Shown: positions 17,824 through 27,000 of the stretch, in pieces | Numbering within the stretch: position 1 is the stretch's first letter | Layout of the letters: every line of letters begins with the position of its first letter | Origin: Brumimicrobium aurantiacum | GTDB taxonomy: Bacteria > Bacteroidota > Bacteroidia > Flavobacteriales_D > Crocinitomicaceae | DNA length: 64,000 nt | Assembly (NCBI RefSeq): GCF_003402975.1 | Contig: NZ_QURB01000002.1 | Span: 62,001-126,000, forward strand | Direction of reading: 5' to 3' | Made by a program: the position numbers and the translations under genes | Notes under the pieces: model-generated | Seen by the model: the letters and a program-made list of their open reading frames with translations, nothing else | What the model was told of the DNA's origin: nothing | Database searches by the model: none

Positions 17824-18755
17824 GTTTAAAAGCTGAAAATATTAGCTTTTCTTATATAGATCAAAAAATGGTCTTCAAGGATATTAGTTTTACCCTTCAA
17901 GCTGGTGAAATCTTAAGTATCGTAGGACCTAGTGGAACTGGAAAGTCAAGCTTACTCAAATGTTTAGCTGGTTTAATTCCTTTGAATAGTGGCAAAATTT
18001 ATTTTGAGGATGAATTATTACCTAATCCGAGAGATTTACTGATTCCAGGACACCCTGAGATTGCTTTGGTGAATCAACTGTTTAAATTAGATGAATATTT
18101 TTCCGTAAGGGAGAATATCTCTAATCAGTTGCATCATTTAAACAATGAAGATCGAAAAGAATTTACCAATGAATTGCTTGAAATATTTGAACTAGAAAGT
18201 TTATCTGAGGTGAAGTCAAGAGAAATTTCTGGAGGTGAACAGCAACGACTTTCCATGGCTTGTGCTTTAGCGAAAGAACCCAAGTGTTTGTTTTTGGATG
18301 AACCCTTTGTGCATTTGGATGTCCATTTGAATAAAAAAATAGAAGATTATATTCGTGAATTGGCTAAAGTCAGGAATATGAGTGTGGTTTTGGTCACGCA
18401 TAATGGAGTAGAAGCACTTTCATGGTCAGACCGAATAATGGTAATGAGTAATGGTGAAATAAAATCTAATTATACACCACATCAAGCCTATTTTAAACCT
18501 AAGAACTTGTTTGAAGGTCGATTCTTCGGAGAGTTGAATAGTGTTTATATCAACAAAAAACAAGTGCTATTTCGTCCAAATGAATATACTTTAATGGCCA
18601 ATGAAAAGGCTTTAAAAATAGATGTTTCATGGAAAAATGCTAGTTTTAAAGGTACTTACTTTGCGAATTACTTTCGTTTAGAAAATGGTAAGACGATTGT
18701 TTTGTATGCCGACGAAGAATTAAAGAAGACAAAAGAAATCTATGTCACGAAGTAA
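17820..18755 (+). CDS. ABC transporter ATP-binding protein
   Basis: 311 residues starting with TTG at 17820, overlapping the upstream stop. Walker A is GPSGTGKS, the signature ISGGEQQRLS, Walker B CLFLDEPFVHLD, and the switch His is in VTHNG: a complete nucleotide-binding domain of the import type (CysA/PotA-like order). The last ~90 residues form an extra domain like the TOBE-type tails of such ATPases. No permease or binding-protein gene is nearby; the next gene, overlapping by 14 bases, is a BrkB/YihY membrane protein. The partner permease must be elsewhere, or the operon works differently. Confidence 0.88.
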   Translation: MSLKAENISFSYIDQKMVFKDISFTLQAGEILSIVGPSGTGKSSLLKCLAGLIPLNSGKIYFEDELLPNPRDLLIPGHPEIALVNQLFKLDEYFSVRENISNQLHHLNNEDRKEFTNELLEIFELESLSEVKSREISGGEQQRLSMACALAKEPKCLFLDEPFVHLDVHLNKKIEDYIRELAKVRNMSVVLVTHNGVEALSWSDRIMVMSNGEIKSNYTPHQAYFKPKNLFEGRFFGELNSVYINKKQVLFRPNEYTLMANEKALKIDVSWKNASFKGTYFANYFRLENGKTIVLYADEELKKTKEIYVTK

Positions 18756-19683
18756 AAGATATCACGAAAGTGAACATAAAGATATTCAAGTTGTAAAGGA
18801 TAAGAATAGAGGCAGAAGACTTACTTGGCCAGAGATTTGGGAACTCACTAAAATTAGTTTTAAAGAGTTTTTTAATGGCGATAGTTTTATGCATGGTGCG
18901 GCTTTAGCCTATTATACCATTTTTGCTTTGGTTCCTATTTTATACCTTGGTATTACGTCTTTCGGCTTAATCATGGGACAAGATGCCGTAATTGCAATTG
19001 TAGGAGATTTATTGGAAACCAACATGGGCATTAGTGATGTTTCCTTTTTTACGGATTTAATGTACCAATGGGAAATAGGAAAAGGAGGAACACCTTTCTT
19101 GCAAATCGTAGGTATTATCTTCTTGATTTTTATCTCCACAGCCATGTTTAACTCACTCAGTAAAAGTTTGAATACCTTCTTTGGTATTGTCCCTATTCAA
19201 CGCTATAATGTTGTTTTAGAGGAGTTGGTAAAACGATTATTATCCTTCGGGTTAATGGCTGTTTTTGGCGCAATTATCATTATTATTTACTTTGCACAAT
19301 CTATTTTAATCGGAGTAGGAACAAGAATACTTTCAGATGGAAGTGTCTTTCAAGAAGTGGTTTTCTCTATTTTCGAACACGTTTCCATTTTATCCATCAA
19401 CTTTTTGGTATTTACTTTTATGTTTAAATACCTCCACGATGGAAAAGTAAGTTGGAAACTCGCCATGGCTGGTTCTTTGTTTACCTCCATACTTTTATAT
19501 TTAGGTCAGTTAGGAGTCAACTATTACCTCGCCAATTATTTCTTTGCTGCCAATAGTGGAGTTGCAGGAACACTTTTAGCTGTACTTACTTGGATATTCT
19601 ACATCTCACAAATCATTTTCCTCGGAGCGAAATTTACTTCTGTCTACGCCAGGATGATTGGGATGCCAATTAAAGCGAAGTAA
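18742..19683 (+). CDS. YihY/BrkB family inner-membrane protein
   Basis: 313 residues with about six membrane helices. The block DSFMHGAALAYYTIFALVPI is the hallmark of the BrkB/YihY family (once called RNase BN by mistake), and the C-terminal NSGVAGTLLAVLTWIFYISQI fits too. The function in bacteria is unsettled. It starts inside the end of the ABC ATPase gene, so it is co-expressed with it. The N-terminal ~40 residues are charged and cytosolic. Confidence 0.9.
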   Translation: MSRSKRYHESEHKDIQVVKDKNRGRRLTWPEIWELTKISFKEFFNGDSFMHGAALAYYTIFALVPILYLGITSFGLIMGQDAVIAIVGDLLETNMGISDVSFFTDLMYQWEIGKGGTPFLQIVGIIFLIFISTAMFNSLSKSLNTFFGIVPIQRYNVVLEELVKRLLSFGLMAVFGAIIIIIYFAQSILIGVGTRILSDGSVFQEVVFSIFEHVSILSINFLVFTFMFKYLHDGKVSWKLAMAGSLFTSILLYLGQLGVNYYLANYFFAANSGVAGTLLAVLTWIFYISQIIFLGAKFTSVYARMIGMPIKAK

Positions 19684-20399
19684 GCTGTGGAAGCTTTAGC
19701 TTTGCTAGGGAGAGTATTTAGGGAGAGGTTGCTAACGAGCCTTGCTTTTTAAGGACAAGCATTTATATTCTTTAATATAGAATAGCTATCATATTTCAAA
19801 TTCTAATGCTTAGATTTCTCCAGCATTTAATGCTGTTTGAAATGACATCGATTTGGGGTGAATCTTCGTCGCGCAGCGCGCGACGATATGATCCTAATAA
19901 AAATGTCATTTCGATGGAACATAGTGACTGAGAAATCTTCTGTTTCACGACTGAATCTTTATTATTTACTTTTTCCCATCACCGCAAAAAGTAAAACCAA
20001 AAGGGCTAGCGCTTAGAAAACCTTTTACCCACTATTGTCTTCACTTTCTAAAATTTATAAACTCAAACTCTTCTCGTCGTTTTCAAACACTATAAATTTT
20101 ATAGAAAGAATGAAGCCAAGTGGGGCCCAAACGTGGTTTTCTTAGGCACATCCGAAAGACTAAACATCCGAATTCATTTTTTAGTTAAATTATGGAAGAA
20201 GTTGAGTTCTTAATTACTCCAAACTCTTGCTCAAAACTGTTGTTGCATATTTTTTGACCTTTTCTCTGTTACTTCGTTAGCTGAAGGGGGATCAAGGGGG
20301 AGGATAATAGTGAAACGAGATTAGTTCTAACGTAAATTCATAATGCTATCAAACAAAAATGTTATCTTTATCTATCGTAAAATTTAAAGGACGTACCAT
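19684..20399. repeat. Gene-free, repeat-rich left border of the defence island
   Basis: 716 bases without a gene. In order it holds: the left copy of a ~93-bp direct repeat (19721-19813); a large imperfect palindrome (19813-19938) whose arms carry AGATTTCTC and GAGAAATCT with a perfect central hairpin CGTCGCGC-AGC-GCGCGACG (19867-19885); a second folded stretch (about 20010-20150) with pairing arms CTTTCTAAAATTTATA and TATAAATTTTATAGAAAG; and a GC-rich GGGGGATCAAGGGGGAGGAT box (about 20286-20305). The first palindrome resembles dispersed repeats common in Bacteroidetes genomes. A weak TATCTTTA lies upstream of the restriction gene, but no clear promoter was found. Confidence 0.7.
19721..19813 (+). 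repeat. Left copy of ~93-bp direct repeat bracketing the island
   Basis: From GGGAGAGGTT to TTCTAATGCTTAG. The right copy is 30682-30773 in the same orientation; about nine differences were counted by eye, including one single-base gap. Confidence 0.8.
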
Positions 20400-23300
20400 A
20401 TGAATCTAGAGCTGTTGAAACCTAAAAAAGCTTTAAACAAAGCATATCTGAAAATCAAACCTATTCGTAATCAAATTGAATCTTTTAAAGAAAATTTAAT
20501 TGAGTTACTGGATAATTCTAATGATCACGAATCAGAAGAGTTTCATAAGAATTTAGTTTCAGACTTCTTAAAAAGTACATATTATGCTCCTGACTATTTT
20601 ATCAATACAAAAGGACGTAATGACTTAGTAATTCATAACGGTAGTAAAGCAAAATCTCCAGTAGGAGTTATTTTAGAAACAAAAAAGCCTACCAATTCGG
20701 GGGAAATGATGGCTGCTGACAAACCCAATACGAAAGCGTTACAAGAATTGATCTTGTATTATCTTCGTGAACGAATTACGGGCAAAAATCTAGAAGTTAA
20801 AAAGCTGATTATTACCAATATTTATGAGTGGTATATCTTCGATGCAAGTGTTTTTGAAAGGTACTTCGCTCAGAACAAAAAACTCGTAAAACAATTTGAA
20901 GATTTTGAAAATGGTAGCCTTTCAGGTACATCAACTGATTTTTTCTATAAAGAAATTGCTGCTCCAGTAATTGAAAATATAGAGGAGGAAATAGAATGTA
21001 CACACTTTGATTTTAGAAAATATGAAAAACCGCTCAGAAATACCGATAAAAAAGATGATGTTCAACTTGTAGCATTGTTTAAACTTTTGTCTCCAGAACA
21101 TCTACTTAAAAAGCCTTTTTCCAATGACAGTAACAGTTTAGATAAAAGTTTTTACGCTGAATTATTACATATTATTGGGTTAAGTGAGCAAAAACAAGGT
21201 GGAAAGAAAATTATAGAACGAAATCCTCAGAAAGATAGAAATTCTGGGTCTATACTAGAAGATGCGATTATTCAAATCGATAGTATGGATAAACTTAGTC
21301 GATTGGATAGACCTTCACAGTTTGGTAAAACACAAGAAGAACGCTTGTTTAATGTTGGACTGGAATTGTCAATTACGTGGATCAATAGAATTTTGTTTCT
21401 TAAACTGTTGGAAGCACAATTAATTTCCTATCACGAAGGAGATAAAAGTTATGCCTTTTTAAATTTTCAACGTATTAGTAGTTACGACGATCTCAATAGC
21501 TTGTTTTTCCAAGTTTTAGCACGGAAATTTGAAGACAGAAACGCTGATGTTAGTAAAGCTTTTGAAAAAGTTCCTTACTTAAATAGTTCTTTATTTGAAC
21601 CAACAGAAATTGAACACAACGCTTTATTCATTAGTAATCTTCGCGATGATAAAACACTTCCAATTCACGAGAAAACTGTTTTAAAAGATGCCAAAGGTAA
21701 AAGAAGAACAGGTGAACTTTCTACTTTAGAATATTTGTTTGATTTCCTAAATGCTTACGATTTTAGCGGTGAAGGCTCTGAAAATATTCAAGAAGACAAT
21801 AAAACATTGATTAACGCTTCTGTTTTAGGCTTAATCTTTGAAAAAATAAATGGTTACAAAGATGGTTCTTTCTTTACGCCTGGTTTTATCACCATGTACA
21901 TGTGCCGTGAAACTATCCGAAAAGCTGTAGTACAAAAATTCAACGAAGCTACAAATGTTTTAACAAAGGATAATCCAACTCCCCCTTTGGAGGGGGGCAG
22001 GGGGGAGGATTCCAGCGGAGCAAACAAATACTCTTCCATCACCGACATTTACAACGCCATAGGTTCACGTGGCGAATTTTCACACGAAGAAGCTAACGCA
22101 CTTATTAATGATGTTAAAATATGCGATCCTGCGGTAGGTTCTGGACACTTTTTAGTTTCTGCGCTCAACGAAATGATTGCCGTAAAACACGATTTAGGTG
22201 TTTTGCATGATCGTAAAGGAAAATTGCTCCGCGATTATGATGTACATGTTGAAAATGATGAATTGATTATCACAGATTACAACGGCGAATTATTTGAGTA
22301 CCATCCTAAAAATAGAGAAAGTCAGCGGGTGCAGGAAACCTTATTCCATGAAAAGCAAAGCATCATTGAAAACTGTCTGTTTGGCGTTGACATCAATGCC
22401 AACTCGGTTAAAATTTGTCGTTTGCGACTCTGGATTGAACTCCTCAAAAATGCTTACTATAAAAATGAAACGGAACTTGAAACCTTACCCAATATTGACA
22501 TTAATATCAAATGTGGGAATTCATTGATTAGTCGTTTTGATTTGGATGCTGATTTAAGCAAAGCCCTGCGCAGTAGCAAATGGAATATGGACAGTTATCG
22601 CATAGCTGTGCAAACTTACCGCAACGCCGAAAACAAAGAGCAGAAACACGAAATGGATCGCTTAATTGCCGACATTAAAGGTGATTTTAAAACCGAAATC
22701 TCTCGAAATAGTAAAGAACAACGTTTATATGATAAACTTAGTGCAGAACTGTACGAAAAGCACATGTCTCCAAAACTTTTTGAGGACACCTTAACGAAAA
22801 CCCAAAAATCTAAACTGAAAAAAGACAGAGAAACGTTAGAAAAGAAAGTGACAAAGCTGAAAAAGCAATTGGACGAAATCAAAGAAAATAAGATTTACGA
22901 AAATGCTTTTGAATGGCGATTTGAATTTCCTGAAGTGTTGGATGATGACGGTGGATTTGTTGGATTTGATGTGGTGATTGGGAATCCGCCTTATTTTATA
23001 ATGACAAAGAACAATACTGATCGAAAAGAACTCGAACATTATTTATCCAATTATAGAACAATAAATAATTCTTCTTCAAAAAACATATTTAATCTATTTA
23101 TAGAACTAGGAATATTAATTGGTGATGAGAATGTTTATCACTCTATGATAGTACCCGAGGGATTGTTTGAAACTAGAAGCTATTCCGATACCCTTAAATA
23201 TTTCGAGCAGAATGGAGGTGTTACCAACATTATCCGAATTGAAGGTATGGTATTCGATGAGGCTAATACAGGAAATGTGATATTCATCTTTTCAAAAGGA

Positions 23301-24092
23301 AGTTTTAATGAGAAAGTGGTTGAAAGTCTTTTTAACGAGGATAAAAAACTAGTATTAATAGAGAAAATCACTAATCCCGTAATAAGCAAAATGGAGAGTA
23401 ATAAATTTATACCTCTTAAAGAAATTTGTATGCTTTTCAAAGGAATGGTCGTTAGTGATCGAAAAAATCACCTCTTTGAAAAAGCTGATGAGAAAAATAC
23501 AGATAAATTCTTACTAGGAAATTGTATCTCTCAATGGTCAATTAATAAATCTTTTTACACAGACTATGATTCTTTGAAAATTGTAGGAGGAACTAAGTTA
23601 AAAAGTAAACATGATGTTTCTCCAAGGATTCTAATTAGAAGAACCGGTGACCATTTGTGCTCTGCATTTTTAGAAGAACCTGCTTTAACAGAATCTACCT
23701 TATATTCTTGCTGGTCTTTAAAAGAGGAAATTGACACAAAATACATTTTCGGTTTATTACAATCAAGGCTATTAGATTATTTCCTGAAAAAGAAATTCAT
23801 TACGAATAAACAGGCTTTTCCACAAGTTTTAATGTCAGACTTACAGCTTTTACCTATTTCCATTGACAACTTGGATTTACAACCTGCTTTAATCAATCTC
23901 GTCGACCAAATCCTCACCGCCAAGCAAGAAGATCCATCAGCCGACACCACCGCTTTGGAGCGCGAGATAGACGTTTTGGTTTATCGCTTGTATGGTTTGA
24001 CGTATGAAGAAGTGAAGGTAGTTGATGAGGATTTTTGGATGGGGGAGAGTGAGTATGAAAGAGTGGATACTGAGATTAGGAACCTAAATTAA
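20400..24092 (+). CDS. Single-chain type IIG-like restriction-modification enzyme (Eco57I-type methylase)
   Basis: 1230 residues. The N-terminus holds a probable PD-(D/E)xK nuclease: Asp75 in NDLVIHN and ETK at 93-95 in GVILETKKP. An adenine-N6 methyltransferase follows, with motif I DPAVGSGHF near 575 and the catalytic NPPY in GNPPYF near 860. The remaining ~350 residues look like a target-recognition domain, and a coiled stretch (KSKLKKDRETLEKKVTKLKKQ) precedes NPPY. Cutting and methylating in one chain is the type IIG plan, related to type ISP and BREX PglX-like enzymes. The peptide TPPLEGGRGE near 527-536 is coded by a GC-rich repeat inserted in frame. The NACHT gene begins within a few bases of its stop, so the two are probably co-transcribed. 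Confidence 0.9.
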   Translation: MNLELLKPKKALNKAYLKIKPIRNQIESFKENLIELLDNSNDHESEEFHKNLVSDFLKSTYYAPDYFINTKGRNDLVIHNGSKAKSPVGVILETKKPTNSGEMMAADKPNTKALQELILYYLRERITGKNLEVKKLIITNIYEWYIFDASVFERYFAQNKKLVKQFEDFENGSLSGTSTDFFYKEIAAPVIENIEEEIECTHFDFRKYEKPLRNTDKKDDVQLVALFKLLSPEHLLKKPFSNDSNSLDKSFYAELLHIIGLSEQKQGGKKIIERNPQKDRNSGSILEDAIIQIDSMDKLSRLDRPSQFGKTQEERLFNVGLELSITWINRILFLKLLEAQLISYHEGDKSYAFLNFQRISSYDDLNSLFFQVLARKFEDRNADVSKAFEKVPYLNSSLFEPTEIEHNALFISNLRDDKTLPIHEKTVLKDAKGKRRTGELSTLEYLFDFLNAYDFSGEGSENIQEDNKTLINASVLGLIFEKINGYKDGSFFTPGFITMYMCRETIRKAVVQKFNEATNVLTKDNPTPPLEGGRGEDSSGANKYSSITDIYNAIGSRGEFSHEEANALINDVKICDPAVGSGHFLVSALNEMIAVKHDLGVLHDRKGKLLRDYDVHVENDELIITDYNGELFEYHPKNRESQRVQETLFHEKQSIIENCLFGVDINANSVKICRLRLWIELLKNAYYKNETELETLPNIDINIKCGNSLISRFDLDADLSKALRSSKWNMDSYRIAVQTYRNAENKEQKHEMDRLIADIKGDFKTEISRNSKEQRLYDKLSAELYEKHMSPKLFEDTLTKTQKSKLKKDRETLEKKVTKLKKQLDEIKENKIYENAFEWRFEFPEVLDDDGGFVGFDVVIGNPPYFIMTKNNTDRKELEHYLSNYRTINNSSSKNIFNLFIELGILIGDENVYHSMIVPEGLFETRSYSDTLKYFEQNGGVTNIIRIEGMVFDEANTGNVIFIFSKGSFNEKVVESLFNEDKKLVLIEKITNPVISKMESNKFIPLKEICMLFKGMVVSDRKNHLFEKADEKNTDKFLLGNCISQWSINKSFYTDYDSLKIVGGTKLKSKHDVSPRILIRRTGDHLCSAFLEEPALTESTLYSCWSLKEEIDTKYIFGLLQSRLLDYFLKKKFITNKQAFPQVLMSDLQLLPISIDNLDLQPALINLVDQILTAKQEDPSADTTALEREIDVLVYRLYGLTYEEVKVVDEDFWMGESEYERVDTEIRNLN
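21979..22011 (+). repeat. GC-rich hairpin repeat inserted in the restriction gene
   Basis: The sequence CCCCCTTTGGAGGGGG followed by a GCAGGGGGGAGGAT tail lies in frame within the coding sequence. The same design, with ATCA in place of GCAG, occurs between genes at 30787-30818 and, in part, at 20286-20305. It codes for a Pro/Gly-rich loop just before the methyltransferase motif I. Confidence 0.85.
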
Positions 24093-24099
24093 ATTGAGG

Positions 24100-27000
24100 A
24101 TGTTAGAAGCGATAGGTGTCGGAATAGCTATTAGCATTATTACAAGTAGTGCAGAGTCTCTAGCCAAAAAGATTAATATTTTTCATTGCAGCAAAAAAGT
24201 AATAAATGAAATTGAAGCAGCATATGACGATGTTATAAAGGATTGGACTAAAAATCATGGAGCAAGAGACAAAGCTTTCATTGTGGATAAAGAAATCCTG
24301 CGTGATTTTTTTAATGGTGAATTAAAAAGTGAAGACTTTTCAAACTTACCAAAAGAAAAAAAAGAGTTTATAGAACTCTTTAAATATGCTTTGGCAAAAA
24401 GGGAAAATGCGCATAGGTATTTAACCTTTAATGTTTATGAGAACAGATTTAATGAGTTGATAAAAATTCAAAGACAACATAGCTCAAGTCAAAATTCTTT
24501 AATAACTGGTCAGGAGCAAATTTTAGGGAATACAGTTGAGATTTTAGAAAAATTCAATGGAAAGGTAAAAATTAAATATGATAAAGGAAGTGCTCATGAG
24601 AATCAAGATTTTTTTATAGGAAAATTAACTGATCATGAAACGCTAGTAGCTAGTTTTATTAAAAGACATATTAAAACTATAAGTAGTAATAAAGAAAATA
24701 CTTTTGATTTCTTTGAAGACTCAAATTCATTAGAAAATTTCAAAGATGTTTTTAATGCAAAGAATAACGAATCAAAGATTATTTTAATAGGAAATCCTGG
24801 CTCAGGAAAATCAGGGGAATTGAGAAGATTGGCCCTTGATTTATGGAACGATAAGGACAATGATTTAATTCCGTTCTACAGGGATTTACGTAACTTTACA
24901 ATAAATGATGATATTTCAAGCTTCTTTGATTTAGACAAAGTTGATGAATATCTCAATGTTGTTTTTATTCTTGATGGATTAGATGAAGTTAAAGATGAAC
25001 AAGATTTCCTTAGTAAATTCAATAATTACTTTATTAATCGTCGCAATAAATCACATCGATATGTTTTGAGTTGTAGATCAAATATATTCGAAAACTATAA
25101 AAAAGAGCTAGATAAATTTGAAACTTATGAGTTACAAAAGTTATCAACTCTTCAAGCTCAAAAGATGCTTTACATTTTAACGAATGAGGAGTTTGACATT
25201 AATCAACTCTATGAGTTCTCACTGAATTCAAGTTTCATCGATGATCCATTTAAATTGCAGCTTTTAGCTAATTATTATAAGGATTTCAGAAAGTTAGAAA
25301 CGAATCAAACAGTTTTATGGAATAAGTATTTAGAAACAATCTTAGAACATGACAAGACAGTTAAGTTTAGTAAGAAAAAGCTCATTTACTATGATATAAA
25401 AGATGACAGTCAGCGTGTTGCATTGTTTCTTGAAATGACAAAATCTTTAGAAATTAGTGTAGAGAATATTTATAAATTGTTAGAGCGAAATCAGGAACGA
25501 ACAGAATCATTTATTCATTGTGCATTTGTTCTAAATAATCAAAATGATTGTTTGTTTGAGCACAAGCAGTTACAGGAGTATTTATCAGCATCATTAATAA
25601 GTTCCTTAGATTTAGATAGAATAAAAGAGCTTTTTACTATCGAAAGTCTTCCAGCAATTAAACCTAGTTTAGAGAATTCATTGACAATGTTGCTCGATTT
25701 ATTGGGTGATCATATAAATAAGCAAAAGGAATTACTTCAATGGATTTCTGAAATAAAACCAGACATATTGTTCAAAGCTGATTTGGACAGGGTTAAAAGT
25801 TTTCAGATTCCAGTTTTCCAAGAATACTTCAAAAAACAATGCGTCGAAACTACCCTTTGGGTAGGAAATACAACTAGTGTTTCAGTGAAGGAAATTGCTA
25901 GATTTGCTGATTGTCATAATAACCAAGAGTTTTTATTGGCTTATTTTTTAGATGAAAACGAGCACTTTAGAGTACGAATTTCGGCTCTTAATTTATTAGA
26001 GCATTTTAAACCAAAGAATACTGATGAACTGAAAGAACGATTTATTGGGATTCTTAAAAATCCTGATACAAAATTAAATCTGAAAGGGTACTTGATTAAC
26101 TTAATTCGAAAATGGAATTTTGTTAAAGAACACCCTAACATAATTCATGAAATCATTGAAATATTTAAGGAAGAAGATCACTCAGAGATTAGTACAGGTA
26201 TTCTTAGCATAATTAAAACAGATGAACATAATATAGATGACTATTTTGATTTTATAAAAAAAGAATTTGATTTTATTTTTGGAAAGCAAAAACGTAGAAA
26301 TGATGATCGAGTTATAAGAGGAAATCGTTTGAAAGTTGAGGATTTGATGTTGAAATTAAAAGAGAATTCAAACTTTTTAGAGCTTCTTACGGAATATCTC
26401 CACAACAATAAATCTAGAAACCGCTATCCAGATAATGAAGAGAAAATTATCGAAAGATTAAAAGAAATGAAAAAAGATGATTCAGAAATTATTTTAAAGC
26501 TTGCCAAATCAGTTGTAACTCAAAATGATTTTAATTTTCACTTCAGGGATGATTTTATTGTTCGAGTTGTACAAATGTTTGATGAATGTTTAAGATTGTT
26601 CAAATGGCTATTTGAGGAACAAGACTTTTCAAAGTCAAAATGGTTAATGGCTAGAATAGTAAATAAGGAATGTATTAACTATTACATTAACAATTGGCTT
26701 CAAGTTTTGGGTGAAAACAATCCTCACTTGGAAGGGTTTAGGAATATTGTTTCTAGTTATCATAAACAAGAAGATTGGCATTTCAAAATTGAAAAGTCTT
26801 ACGAAAAAAGTAATGTGAGAATTAAAAATCCTTTAAAATCTATAACTCCAATGGAAGAGTTAAATAGAGAATATAAAAAGAAAGTCGAACAAGACCTTAA
26901 ACTATTGTTTAATCGAGACGGACTCATTAAAGAAGTTGATGCTTTATTTAAGCAGTTAGATAAAGATAAGGTCACCCAAAAAGAGTTGTATCATGAATTC

